64,000 nucleotides of DNA, from the NCBI GenBank assembly GCA_019634695.1, contig JAHCAW010000008.1, positions 1 to 64,000 on the forward strand. Direction: 5' to 3'. Every line of letters begins with the position of its first letter. The stretch's first letter is position 1. A program made the position numbers and the translations under genes. Source of the DNA: Candidatus Sumerlaeia bacterium (GTDB lineage: Bacteria; Sumerlaeota; Sumerlaeia; SLMS01; JAHLLQ01). Positions 17,015-25,433 of this stretch are shown here, one piece after another. The notes beneath the pieces were generated by a model. That model was given only the letters and a program-made list of their open reading frames with translations. It was not told the DNA's origin and did no database searches.

Positions 17015-18427
17015 ATGACTCTTCCCCATATTATCCAAGGCGGCATGGGCGCCGGCGTCTCCAACTGGCGTCTGGCCCGCTCGGTCGCCCGCGCAGGCCA
17101 GATGGGAGTCGTCTCCGGCACGGCGCTCGACACGATCCTCGTGCGCCACCTGCAGAACGGCGACGCGACCGGCGACTACCGCCGGGCGCTGGCGCGATTC
17201 CCGTTCCCCGCCGTGGCCGAGCGGGTTCTGGGCCGGTACTTCGTGCCGGGCGGCAAGCCTGCCGACCGCCCGTACGCTCGCCTTCCTCTGCACACCGCGA
17301 CGGTGACGCGCGAGCAGGCCGAGCTGATTGTGCTGGCAAACTTCGCCGAAGTTTCGCTTGCCCGCGAGGGGCACGACGGGCCGGTCGGCATCAACCTTCT
17401 CGACAAGATTCCGCTGCCGAACCTGGCGTCGCTCTACGGGGCGATGCTGGCCGGTGTCGACTATGTGCTCATGGGGGCCGGTATCCCATGGCAGATTCCC
17501 GGCGCGCTGGATCGGTTGAGCCGCCACGAGCCGGTGTCGGTGCTGCTGCCGGTCGAGCAGGCCCCCTCCGGCGTCGAGCATCGCAGCGCATTCGACCCGG
17601 CGCTCTTTGGGCCGCCCGGCGAGCCGCTGGCGCGCCCGCGGTTCCTGGCGATCGTCTCGTCGCAGACGCTGGCGCAGGCGCTCGTACGCCGGGCGACGGG
17701 ACGGATTGACGGCTTCATCGTCGAGGGCGACGTGGCGGGCGGGCACAACGCGCCGCCGCGCGGACCGCTTCAGCTCGGGCCCACGGGCGAGCCGATTTAC
17801 GGCCCGCGCGATGCCGTCGATTGGGAGGGCCTGCGCCGCCTCGGACTGCCCTTCTGGATCGCAGGCGGCAGCGGCAGCCCCGCGCGCCTGCGCGAGGCGT
17901 TCGAGACCGGCGCCGCCGGCATCCAGGTCGGCACCCTCTTCGCCCTGTGCGAGGAGTCCGGACTCACCGCCGCGATCAAGGCCCAGTTCCGTGACCTCTG
18001 CCGCCGCGACGAGGTGAAGGTCTTCACCGATCCCACCGCTTCGCCGACCGGCTTTCCGTTCAAGGTGGTCGGACTGCCGGGCACGCTGGCCGAGGCGGAC
18101 CTGTATTCGCTGCGCCAACGTGTCTGCGACCTTGGCTACCTGCGTCGCCTGTGGCACCGACCCGACGGCACCGTCGGCTACCGCTGTCCGTCCGAACCGG
18201 TCGCCGATTACGAGCGCAAGGGCGGCACCGCCGAGGAAACCATCGGCCGCAAGTGCCTGTGCAACGGACTGCTGGCCAACATCGGGATGGGTAGCCCGCT
18301 GGCGGGCGGCGGCTTCGAGTTGCCGCTGGTCACCGCCGGCAGCGCCCTCGCCCAACTCCGCGAGTTCCTTCGCCACGTCGGCGAGTCCTACTCGAGCAGC
18401 CAGGTGCTGGACTACCTTCTGGCCTGA
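17015..18427 (+). CDS. Nitronate monooxygenase / 2-nitropropane dioxygenase-like flavoprotein
   Basis: 470 residues. The TIM-barrel FMN enzyme pattern is clear: PHIIQGGMGAGVSNWRLARSVARAG at the N-terminus, FIVEGDVAGGHNAPP (the AGGH motif that faces the flavin), then FWIAGGSGSPARLREAFETGAAGIQVGTLFALCEESG, the usual phosphate-binding end of the barrel. The C-terminal 100 residues, with KCLCNGLLANIGMG, are an extension beyond ordinary nitronate monooxygenases. They recall PfaD-like and FabK-like relatives, so the substrate is uncertain. The ATG at 17015 follows GCGGAG. It overlaps the tail of the MFS gene on the other strand by 16 bp. Confidence 0.85.
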   Translation: MTLPHIIQGGMGAGVSNWRLARSVARAGQMGVVSGTALDTILVRHLQNGDATGDYRRALARFPFPAVAERVLGRYFVPGGKPADRPYARLPLHTATVTREQAELIVLANFAEVSLAREGHDGPVGINLLDKIPLPNLASLYGAMLAGVDYVLMGAGIPWQIPGALDRLSRHEPVSVLLPVEQAPSGVEHRSAFDPALFGPPGEPLARPRFLAIVSSQTLAQALVRRATGRIDGFIVEGDVAGGHNAPPRGPLQLGPTGEPIYGPRDAVDWEGLRRLGLPFWIAGGSGSPARLREAFETGAAGIQVGTLFALCEESGLTAAIKAQFRDLCRRDEVKVFTDPTASPTGFPFKVVGLPGTLAEADLYSLRQRVCDLGYLRRLWHRPDGTVGYRCPSEPVADYERKGGTAEETIGRKCLCNGLLANIGMGSPLAGGGFELPLVTAGSALAQLREFLRHVGESYSSSQVLDYLLA

Positions 18428-19584
18428 GTCCCCAGTCCCAGCACGGCCAGCGAGACCACCACACCCGCGACGGCCAGCCACCAGGGCAGCGTCAGGCTGG
18501 TCGCTTCGAAGGCGCTTCCCGCGAGAAATCCGCCGCCGCGACCGAGGCCCTGGGCCATCTGGCCGATGCCCAGCAGCAGGCCCTGACGCTGCTCGGGTGC
18601 GGATCGCGACAGCAGCGCGTTGACGCACGGAAAGGCCAGCCCGCCGCCGACCGCGACCAGTCCCGTCGCGCCCAGCGCCCCCCACACCGGCAGCCCGAGC
18701 GCCAGCAGCGCGAACCCGAGCGCCAACACCCCCCCGCCGATCAGAACGAGTCGCCGCTCGCCCAGCCGCGGCGCCAACGGTCGCACCAGTCCCCCCTGCG
18801 CCAACGCGCCCCCGAGTCCAAGCACCACGAACGCCAGCGCCAGATCGCGCTGGTCCCAACTGTACCAGACCGCCGCCGCGTTCGGGAAGGCCGTGTTGTA
18901 GATGGCGAATGCGCCGGTGAGCACGAAGCAGACGACCAGCAGGCCGGCGACAGTCGGCAGACGCAGGAGTTGCCCCCATGCCGCCGGGCGGAAGGCCTCG
19001 GGCAGCAGGCTGCCCCGCGCGGCTGTTCGTGTCGCGGCGGGGCAGGTCTCCGGCAGTGCCACCAACATCAGCACAAGCCCGGCGGCCTGAAGCCCGGCCA
19101 TCACCCAGCCCAACCCCGCCAGACCCACCATGCTGGCCCCGACGCCGCCCATCACCGGTCCGATGGTGAAACCCACCAGCACCAGCGCGCCCACCATGCC
19201 CATGCCCGCGGCGCGCTTCTCCGGCGCCGTCGAGTCTCCGATCACGCTGAACGCCACCGTGGCGTGGGCGCCGAGGAAGCCATCGAGCAGGCGGCTGACC
19301 AGCAGGGCCTCCCACGAGCCGGACAGCGCCCAGAGCACCGAGCCGCCAATCGCCCCAAGCGATCCAATCGCCAGCACGGGCCGTCGACCGATGCGGTCCG
19401 ACAGGCTTCCCCAGAAGGGGCTGACGAGCGCGCGCGGCACCGACAGCGCCACCCAGAGCCAGCCGACCGCCAGGCCGCTGCCGCCCAGCGATTCGCCGTA
19501 GAACTTCAGCGTCGTGAAGTTGGCGCCCACGCACAGGACTTGCAGCAGGGCGATCAGGCCGATGACGAGGACGGGTCGGTTCAT
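18412..19584 (-). CDS. MFS transporter
   Basis: 390 residues with about 12 hydrophobic segments, the standard major facilitator layout. The loop motif between helices 2 and 3, GSLSDRIGRRPVLAIGS, is the family signature. The sequence is closest in style to drug or sugar efflux MFS proteins. There are no marks of a specific substrate. The ATG at 19584 lies 14 bp after the ruvC stop, so both are probably on one transcript although unrelated in role. The open frame beyond 19584 is a shadow of ruvC. Confidence 0.92.
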   Translation of the reverse strand: MNRPVLVIGLIALLQVLCVGANFTTLKFYGESLGGSGLAVGWLWVALSVPRALVSPFWGSLSDRIGRRPVLAIGSLGAIGGSVLWALSGSWEALLVSRLLDGFLGAHATVAFSVIGDSTAPEKRAAGMGMVGALVLVGFTIGPVMGGVGASMVGLAGLGWVMAGLQAAGLVLMLVALPETCPAATRTAARGSLLPEAFRPAAWGQLLRLPTVAGLLVVCFVLTGAFAIYNTAFPNAAAVWYSWDQRDLALAFVVLGLGGALAQGGLVRPLAPRLGERRLVLIGGGVLALGFALLALGLPVWGALGATGLVAVGGGLAFPCVNALLSRSAPEQRQGLLLGIGQMAQGLGRGGGFLAGSAFEATSLTLPWWLAVAGVVVSLAVLGLGTQARR

Positions 19585-19598
19585 CGCGGGCAGTCGGG

Positions 19599-20168
19599 TC
19601 AGCGCCTCCTGCGTCCGCGCCGCACCTGGGCCAGTAGGAGCTTGGCTTCGGAGAGCGTCTCGGACGTCGCGGCGTCGCCGGGGTTCAACTGCTCGCCGAG
19701 CCGCGTGCGGAACGCATGGGCGAGCGCGCAGGCGAGCGCGTCGGCCTGATGGTCGTTGGCGACGGGCGCGCGCAGGGAAAGCAGCACGCGGATCATGTGC
19801 ATGACCTGCGACTTGCTGGCGCGGCCCTTGCCGACGATGGCCGACTTGATCTCGGCGGGCGTGTATTCGAAGACCGGGATGTTGGCGCTCGACGCGGCGA
19901 GGACCGCGACTCCACGGCCGTGCGCCATCAGGATCGCGGAGCGCACGTTCTTGGCGGTGAAGATGGATTCGATGGCGACGGCATCGGGTGCGAACTCGCC
20001 GATGCAGTCGGCCACCAGATCGTGGATGCGTTGCAGGCGCCGGGGAAAGGGCTCGCGCGGGGCGGTGCGCACGTCGCGCACGGCGAGCAGATGCCACGTC
20101 TCGTCGCGGCGTTCGATCACGCCGACGCCCGTGGAGGCCAACCCTGGATCGATTCCCAGAATCCGCAT
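19599..20168 (-). CDS. ruvC: Holliday junction resolvase RuvC
   Basis: 189 residues. The RNase H-fold resolvase has its four acidic residues: Asp7 in RILGIDPGLASTG, Glu67 in DAVAIESIF, and Asp139 and Asp143 in NDHQADALACALAHA. The DNA-binding KNVRSAILMAHGRGVAVL helix is intact. RuvC cuts four-way junctions after RuvAB branch migration, but ruvA and ruvB are not in this window. The ATG at 20168 follows AAGG by 8 nt. The extra N-terminal frame back to 20294 covers the divergent gene and is not real. Confidence 0.97.
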   Translation of the reverse strand: MRILGIDPGLASTGVGVIERRDETWHLLAVRDVRTAPREPFPRRLQRIHDLVADCIGEFAPDAVAIESIFTAKNVRSAILMAHGRGVAVLAASSANIPVFEYTPAEIKSAIVGKGRASKSQVMHMIRVLLSLRAPVANDHQADALACALAHAFRTRLGEQLNPGDAATSETLSEAKLLLAQVRRGRRRR

Positions 20169-20254
20169 GACATGAACCTTGCGACGGGGGCCCCGAGCGG
20201 CAAGGGTTTGCTTGCTCCGAAACGGACGATTCCTCCGGTGGAGGTGATGGGCGC

Positions 20255-21790
20255 ATGCGGCGCTGGGCACTGTTGTTGATCGGGGTGCTGGCATGGGCGG
20301 CGGGCGTGTCGGCCCAGCCGGCCGACGAGGCCAGACTGGCGCGACGGCTCTCCGTGGCCGAGCGCGAGGCGGCGCTGGCCGACCAGCGCACGGCCGAGCT
20401 GCTGGCCGAGATCGAATCGCTGGCCGAGTTCATCGACCCGGCAACGCTGCTGCGCCTGCGCGAAATCGCCGCCGAACCGGCCCCCGCGGCGGAGATCGGG
20501 GAGGCAACCGCCGTCGAGCGCGCCGAGGCCGCCTCGCGCCTCGCGCGTCGCCGGCACAATCTGCTGCGCGCCGCCGCTGCGGAACTGCCCCTCGACTCCC
20601 TGCGCTACAGGCGCCTCGTCCAGGAGGTCGCGCGCGAAGTCGCCGCCCTGCGCGGCTTGGCGCTTCAGAGGCCCGTCGAGTCGATCGTGCTGACGCGCAC
20701 CGAGCTGCGCGACCTGCTCGCGCGGCTGCTCGAGAAGGAGCTGACCGACAAGCTCGTGCGCGGCGAGTCGCTCACCTGGCGCGCCCTCGGCCTGCTGCCC
20801 CCCGACTCGGACCTGCGCCTGCTCTACTCGGGGCTGCTCGAGGAACAGGTCGGCGGTCTCTACAACGATCAGGACGGTGCGCTCTACGTCGTCGACACCT
20901 TCAATCCCAGGTCCTTCCTTGGCCGCGTGATCCTGGCCCACGAGATCTGCCACGCGTTGCAGGACCAGCACTTCCCGATCCGCGAGTTGCCTTTCCGCAC
21001 GGAGAACCTCGATCAGAACCTGGCCACGGCATCCGTGCTCGAGGGCGACGCGACGCTGCTGATGGTCGAGTGGGGCGCGCAGAGTTTCCAGGCCGCGGAC
21101 CTGCTGAGCATGAGCGAGTGGATGAATCAGGGGACGCAGCAGCTCGAGGCCGTCCCGCCGGCGCTGGTGCAGAGCCTGATCTTCCCGTATCTGGCCGGCT
21201 TGCAGTTCCTGCAGGGCCTTCAGGGGCTGGGTGCGGAGAACTGGCGCGACCTGCCGTTCCGTCGCCCGCCGCTCTCGACGACGCATATCCTGCATCCGGA
21301 CCGCTACTGGCCGACGCCGGCGGAACCGGTGCGCGTCGAGCTGCCCGCATGGGAGAGCCGCGACGGCTTTGAGGAAGTGCGCCGCGGTCAGGTCGGCGAG
21401 TGGACGACGCGGCTGGTGCTGACGCCCGAGGAGAACTACCCGACGCTGTCGGCGCTCTCGCTCGACATTCTGGTTTCAGAACCGGTGGCGGTGGCGGGCG
21501 CTGCCGGCTGGGCGGGCGACCTGCTCGTGACGGTGGCTGGTCCCGACGACCGCCAATGGTTCGTTGCCTGGAAGACGACGTGGGTGGAGGAACTGGACGC
21601 CGACGAGTTCGAGACGGCCTTCACGCGCCGCGTGGCGACGTGGCCCGGCTTCACGGGCAGCGACTATCGCGAGTGGACCCATGCCGACGGCCGACGCGTG
21701 CGCCTGCACGTCGAGGGCATCGAGACGCTCGTACTGCTGGCCAGCGACGACGAGGCGATGGGGATGGCCGCGGCGTGGCTGGAGCACTGA
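20255..21790 (+). CDS. Secreted zincin-type metallopeptidase
   Basis: 511 residues. A signal peptide (WALLLIGVLAWAAGVSA) is followed by a helical, coiled-coil-prone region rich in Ala, Glu and Arg (residues 25-170). The zinc site is AHEICHALQDQHF with His229, Glu230 and His233. The third ligand is likely Glu263 in VLEGDATLLMVEW. The HExxH...EGDA arrangement is typical of a family of bacterial and archaeal secreted proteins annotated as metalloproteases of unknown substrate. The C-terminal half has a beta-rich domain (VAVAGAAGWAGDLLVTVAGP). It is divergent from ruvC and followed by a hairpin terminator. Confidence 0.8.
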   Translation: MRRWALLLIGVLAWAAGVSAQPADEARLARRLSVAEREAALADQRTAELLAEIESLAEFIDPATLLRLREIAAEPAPAAEIGEATAVERAEAASRLARRRHNLLRAAAAELPLDSLRYRRLVQEVAREVAALRGLALQRPVESIVLTRTELRDLLARLLEKELTDKLVRGESLTWRALGLLPPDSDLRLLYSGLLEEQVGGLYNDQDGALYVVDTFNPRSFLGRVILAHEICHALQDQHFPIRELPFRTENLDQNLATASVLEGDATLLMVEWGAQSFQAADLLSMSEWMNQGTQQLEAVPPALVQSLIFPYLAGLQFLQGLQGLGAENWRDLPFRRPPLSTTHILHPDRYWPTPAEPVRVELPAWESRDGFEEVRRGQVGEWTTRLVLTPEENYPTLSALSLDILVSEPVAVAGAAGWAGDLLVTVAGPDDRQWFVAWKTTWVEELDADEFETAFTRRVATWPGFTGSDYREWTHADGRRVRLHVEGIETLVLLASDDEAMGMAAAWLEH

Positions 21791-21827
21791 CCGCCGCCAC
21801 GAAAGTCTGACGGGCCCCAAGACGAAA

Positions 21828-21857
21828 CCCCCTCCGCACGTCTGCGCGCGGAGGGGG
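21828..21857 (+). terminator. Bidirectional hairpin terminator
   Basis: CCCCCTCCGC (21828-21837) and GCGGAGGGGG (21848-21857) form a 10-bp stem. TTGTTT follows on the plus strand, and TTTCGTCTT on the minus strand. It lies between the zincin gene and the small minus-strand ORF, and could end both. Confidence 0.75.
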
Positions 21858-21880
21858 ACCTTGTTTCTGGAAGGTGCGTG

Positions 21881-22045
21881 CTACGCGTCGTAGCCGCCGG
21901 CAGCGGCGTTCCAACCCAGCCATGGCGGCAGGGCGCGACCGGCGCACCAGCCGGCCATGCCCAGCAGGATCACGATGGCATCGAGCCAGGGCGCGAACAG
22001 GGCCAAGCGGTCGGGGGCAACGAGATCGGCGATGTGACAGGTCAT
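21881..22045 (-). CDS. Possible small membrane protein, 54 residues
   Basis: The frame starts ATG at 22045 and reads MTCHIADLVAPDRLALFAPW, then a hydrophobic helix (LDAIVILLGMAGWCAGRAL) and a short tail ending in GGYDA. AAGGTG lies 8 nt upstream of the ATG, and the terminator hairpin lies just past the stop. It is 45 bp downstream of the LysM lipoprotein gene on the same strand, so it may be the second gene of that unit. No known family. The good ribosome site and hydrophobic profile are the only support. Confidence 0.5.
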   Translation of the reverse strand: MTCHIADLVAPDRLALFAPWLDAIVILLGMAGWCAGRALPPWLGWNAAAGGYDA

Positions 22046-22090
22046 GGCACGAACACCTTGAGGGCTGGGCGGCGCGGGTTGAGGCGTCGC

Positions 22091-22780
22091 TTACTTGGCG
22101 GGCACGAAGAGGCGCTGGCCCTTGAGCGGCCGCGCACCCTCGGGCAGGCGGTTGGCCTGGCGCAGTTCGGCGACCGAGACGTTGTTGGAGGCGGCGATCT
22201 TCTCGAGCGTGTCGCCATCCTGGATCGTGTGATAGCGTCCGCGGGGGGCGCTGGGCTGGGAGACGGCAGGCTTGGGCGCCGGTGCCGCGGCGCGGGTTGT
22301 CGCGCTGGTGGTGGCGCGGGGCTGGGAGGCGACGGGCTTCGACGCGGCAACCGAGCCGGTGGTCGCCGTGGCGGCGGGCCGCTCGGGGACGGCGAGGCCG
22401 TTGAAGGTTGCGGCGACTTCCTTCGGGGCGGCGGAGCGATTGGCGGCCGCCTGCACGCTGGCCACTGTCGTGCCGTTGGATTCCATCTCGGCCAGGCGCT
22501 TCTCGAGCGCGCCAAGGCGGGCAGCCAACTCGGAGCCGCCGGCGCCGTCCGGTGCCAGCGCGCGCAGGTTGGACATTTCGTCCTTCATGATCGTGACCTC
22601 GCCGGTCAGCGAGCGGATCAGGCGATTGGTCTCGGCGATCTCGTCCTTGAGGCCGTCGACTTCGGCGAACTTCTTGCGGATGACGGGCGAGTTTTCGGGC
22701 TTGGACGAGCAGCCGGTGAAGGTGACCGTGGCGGCGGTCACGAGTAGAGCCGTCAGAACGGGCAGGGCGCGGGCGGACAT
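22091..22780 (-). CDS. LysM-domain lipoprotein
   Basis: 229 residues. MSARALPVLTALLVTAATV leads into the lipobox-like TFTGC, so the mature protein should be a lipid-anchored protein starting at that Cys. Residues 35-100 are a coiled coil (FAEVDGLKDEIAETNRLIRS, LGALEKRLAEMESN). A low-complexity Ala/Thr/Pro linker follows. The last 50 residues are one LysM domain (YHTIQDGDTLEKIAASNNVS ... LKGQRLFVP), which binds peptidoglycan or chitin-like glycans. The likely role is to tether the outer membrane to the wall. AAGGAG lies upstream of the ATG at 22780. Confidence 0.9.
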   Translation of the reverse strand: MSARALPVLTALLVTAATVTFTGCSSKPENSPVIRKKFAEVDGLKDEIAETNRLIRSLTGEVTIMKDEMSNLRALAPDGAGGSELAARLGALEKRLAEMESNGTTVASVQAAANRSAAPKEVAATFNGLAVPERPAATATTGSVAASKPVASQPRATTSATTRAAAPAPKPAVSQPSAPRGRYHTIQDGDTLEKIAASNNVSVAELRQANRLPEGARPLKGQRLFVPAK

Positions 22781-22899
22781 GGGATCGACTCCTTGTGCGG
22801 GAACGGGCGGGATTCGTGCGGAGCGGTCGCCGTGCGACGAGTGACGCGGTCGAACCGAACGCATGGCGCAGGAGGCGAGAGCGGGGCGAACACCGACAA

Positions 22900-22939
22900 G
22901 AAAAAAATGCGGCCCGCGGAACGATTTTTCCGCGGGCCG
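22900..22939 (-). terminator. Terminator of proC
   Basis: CGGCCCGCGGAA (22910-22921) pairs with TTCCGCGGGCCG (22928-22939) in a 12-bp stem with a 6-nt loop. On the minus strand seven T follow (22907-22901). It lies 32 bp past the proC stop. Confidence 0.92.
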
Positions 22940-22971
22940 GCGAGGGTTTGCGAACGGGCGCGATCAGGCGG

Positions 22972-23808
22972 TCAGCACTGCCGCCCGAGTTCCTCCGAGC
23001 GGCGCGTCGCGGTGGCCACCGTGTCGCGGATGAGCTGCTCGAAGCCGCGCTCGTCCATGACGGCCATGCCGGCGGCGGTGGTGCCGCCCGGCGAGGTGAC
23101 GCGCCGGCGCAGCTCCTGCGGCGGCTCCTTGCTGTCGCGCGCCATGTGCGCGGCGCCGTAGACGGTCTGCTTGACGAGTGTCTCGACCTTCTCGCGCGGG
23201 AGCCCCAGCGCGACGCCGGCCTCGATGAGCGCTTCGATCAGCCGGAAGACGTAGGCCGGGCCGGTGCCGGTCAGCCCGGTGATGGCGTCCATCTGGTTGG
23301 GTTCCACGAGTTCGGTGGTGCCGACGGTCTCGAAGAAGACGCGGGCGAGCAACAGATCGGCGATGGAGGCGTGCGGCCCGGCTGTCAGCGCGGAGGCGCC
23401 TTCCTGCAGGAGCGCGGGCGTGTTGGGCATGACCCGCACGACGCGAGGGTACGGGCATCCGGCGTGGGAGAGCCCGTCCTCGAGGCGCGTGGTGCTGACG
23501 CCGGCGAGGATCGAAATCCAGAGTTGGTTCGATTTGGCGAGGCCCTCGAGCTCGTCGAGCAGCGTGGCGAGGTTCTGGGGCTTGACGGCGAGCATGACGA
23601 CACTGGCGCGCTCGACGACCTCGCGGTTGCCCGACGCGACCTCGACCTCGAGTTCGCGCCGCAGCTTCTCGCGCCGCTCCTCGTGCACGTCGTAGATCAG
23701 GATGCGGTTCGCCGCCGCCGTCCGCGCGGCGATCAGGCCGCGAATCAACGCCTCGGCCATGTTGCCGGCGCCGATAAATCCAATGTAGGTTTCCGAAGTC
23801 AGGATCAT
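22972..23808 (-). CDS. proC: Pyrroline-5-carboxylate reductase
   Basis: 278 residues. The NAD(P)-binding Rossmann start is YIGFIGAGNMAEALIRGL. VMLAVKPQNL, VVRVMPNTPALLQEGASAL and the dimer-domain block DAITGLTGTGPAYVFRLIEAL are the ProC hallmarks. It ends with VTSPGGTTAAGM. It reduces pyrroline-5-carboxylate to proline, the last step of proline synthesis. The ATG at 23808 was chosen because the Rossmann motif begins 9 residues later. The ribosome site is weak. It lies 76 bp downstream of trkH and has its own strong terminator. Confidence 0.97.
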   Translation of the reverse strand: MILTSETYIGFIGAGNMAEALIRGLIAARTAAANRILIYDVHEERREKLRRELEVEVASGNREVVERASVVMLAVKPQNLATLLDELEGLAKSNQLWISILAGVSTTRLEDGLSHAGCPYPRVVRVMPNTPALLQEGASALTAGPHASIADLLLARVFFETVGTTELVEPNQMDAITGLTGTGPAYVFRLIEALIEAGVALGLPREKVETLVKQTVYGAAHMARDSKEPPQELRRRVTSPGGTTAAGMAVMDERGFEQLIRDTVATATRRSEELGRQC

Positions 23809-23884
23809 GGCGTCACACCCGATGGAATCGTCCCGCGCGAGTCTGCGACAACCGCGCCCCGCTGTCCAGCCCATCCATCGATCC

Positions 23885-25384
23885 CTAGCGCGGAAACCAG
23901 AACGTACGCGACAGGAAGACCAGGATGGCCAGAAGCTCCAGACGGCCCAGCAGCATCAGCAGCGATAACAGCCACATGGCCGGACCGTTCATGCAGGCGA
24001 AGTTGGCGGCCGGACCGACCTGGTCGAGCCCCGGGCCGATGTTGTTGATCGCCGACACGACGGCCGTGAAGATCGTCAGCAGGGACAGGTCCGGCACGAA
24101 GAGGCCGAGCACGACGCTGCCCGCCATCATGACGAAGATGTGCAGGAAGAAGAAGGTCTGCACCTGCCGGATGGTGTCGTCGGGGATGGGCTGGCCGTCG
24201 ATCTTGAGCACGCGGACGCGGCGCGGGGCGACCGCGCGCGACAGCTCGTGCGCGGCCACCTTGAACAGGATCACCCACCGGATCACCTTCATGCCGCCCG
24301 AGGTCGAACCCGCGCATCCGCCGACGATCATGAGAAACATGAGCAGGATGCGCGCGGCGTCCGGCCACTGGTTGAAGTCCACCGTGCCGAAGCCCGTCGT
24401 GGATTGGACCGACAGATTGGAGAACATGACGTCGTGCAGATGAAAGCCTCCAGGCTCGGTCACCGCCGGCAGGGCACCCGGCGGAAGATCGACGCCAATG
24501 CCGGTGCCGCTGGCCATCAGAAGCGCCGTGACGAACAGGCCACACGAGACCACGATGAACGTGTAGGCACGGAACTCGGCATTCTTCCAGTAGTTGAACT
24601 TGCCGCGCAGCGCGTCCAGGTGCAGGCGGAAGTTCGTGCTCGCGAGGAACATGAACAGGATGATGACCCACTCGATCCGCACGTTGGCGAACGAGTAGAG
24701 GCTCGCGTTCCGGGTGGAGTATCCCCCCGTTGCGATGGTGGCCATCGCATGATTGATCGCGTCGAAGAAACTCATGCCGGCCAGCAGCAGGCAGACGAAC
24801 AGGAGGGCATTGATGCCGACGTAGAACTTCAGCAGAAGGATCGCGGTGTCCTTGATCCGGGGGGTCAGCCCCTCGGGCGACGGGCCGGAAACCTCCTGCT
24901 TGAACAGGGCGCGACCGCCGACGCCGACGAGCGGCAGCACGGCGACGAACAGCACGACGATACCGAGCCCGCCGATGAAGTGCAGAGCCGAGCGCCAGAA
25001 GAGCAGCGCCTTGGGGGAGCCCTCGATGTCGGTCAGTACGCTCGCGCCCGTCGTCGTCAGGCCCGACATGCTCTCGAAGACGCACGCGGCGAACGAATCG
25101 AACAGATGGCCGAAGTGGAACGGCAGCGCGCCGATCATCGCCGCAAGGAACCAGGAGAGGCCGACGACCGCCAGCGCCTCGCGGCGGTACATCTCGCCCG
25201 TTGCGCGGCGACCGATCAGATAGAACGCGACGGCGACGACCATCCCGCAGCCGACGGCCTCGAGAAGCGCGACGAACGCGCGCCACTCCTCGAAGTGGAA
25301 GGCGAACGGCAACGCCGTCAGCATGGCCACGGAGAAGAGGCCGAGCAGGAGCCCAAGGAACTTCGCGACGAGCGGGTAGTTCAT
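23885..25384 (-). CDS. trkH: Potassium uptake protein TrkH (membrane channel subunit)
   Basis: 499 residues, all-membrane, with the four pore loops of the Trk/Ktr family: SGLTTTGASVL, MATIATGGYSTR, LSVQSTTGFGTVD and SAINNIGPGLDQVG. TrkH forms the ion path and TrkA gates it with bound nucleotide. I chose the ATG at 25384. An in-frame GTG three codons upstream (25393) has GCGGAAG closer by and is a fair alternative. It lies 49 bp downstream of trkA on the same strand, so the pair forms one operon. Confidence 0.96.
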   Translation of the reverse strand: MNYPLVAKFLGLLLGLFSVAMLTALPFAFHFEEWRAFVALLEAVGCGMVVAVAFYLIGRRATGEMYRREALAVVGLSWFLAAMIGALPFHFGHLFDSFAACVFESMSGLTTTGASVLTDIEGSPKALLFWRSALHFIGGLGIVVLFVAVLPLVGVGGRALFKQEVSGPSPEGLTPRIKDTAILLLKFYVGINALLFVCLLLAGMSFFDAINHAMATIATGGYSTRNASLYSFANVRIEWVIILFMFLASTNFRLHLDALRGKFNYWKNAEFRAYTFIVVSCGLFVTALLMASGTGIGVDLPPGALPAVTEPGGFHLHDVMFSNLSVQSTTGFGTVDFNQWPDAARILLMFLMIVGGCAGSTSGGMKVIRWVILFKVAAHELSRAVAPRRVRVLKIDGQPIPDDTIRQVQTFFFLHIFVMMAGSVVLGLFVPDLSLLTIFTAVVSAINNIGPGLDQVGPAANFACMNGPAMWLLSLLMLLGRLELLAILVFLSRTFWFPR

Positions 25385-25433
25385 GTCGTGCACGCTTCCG
25401 CGGAGTGGGGCGAGTGCGCCGTCGGGGGCTCGC

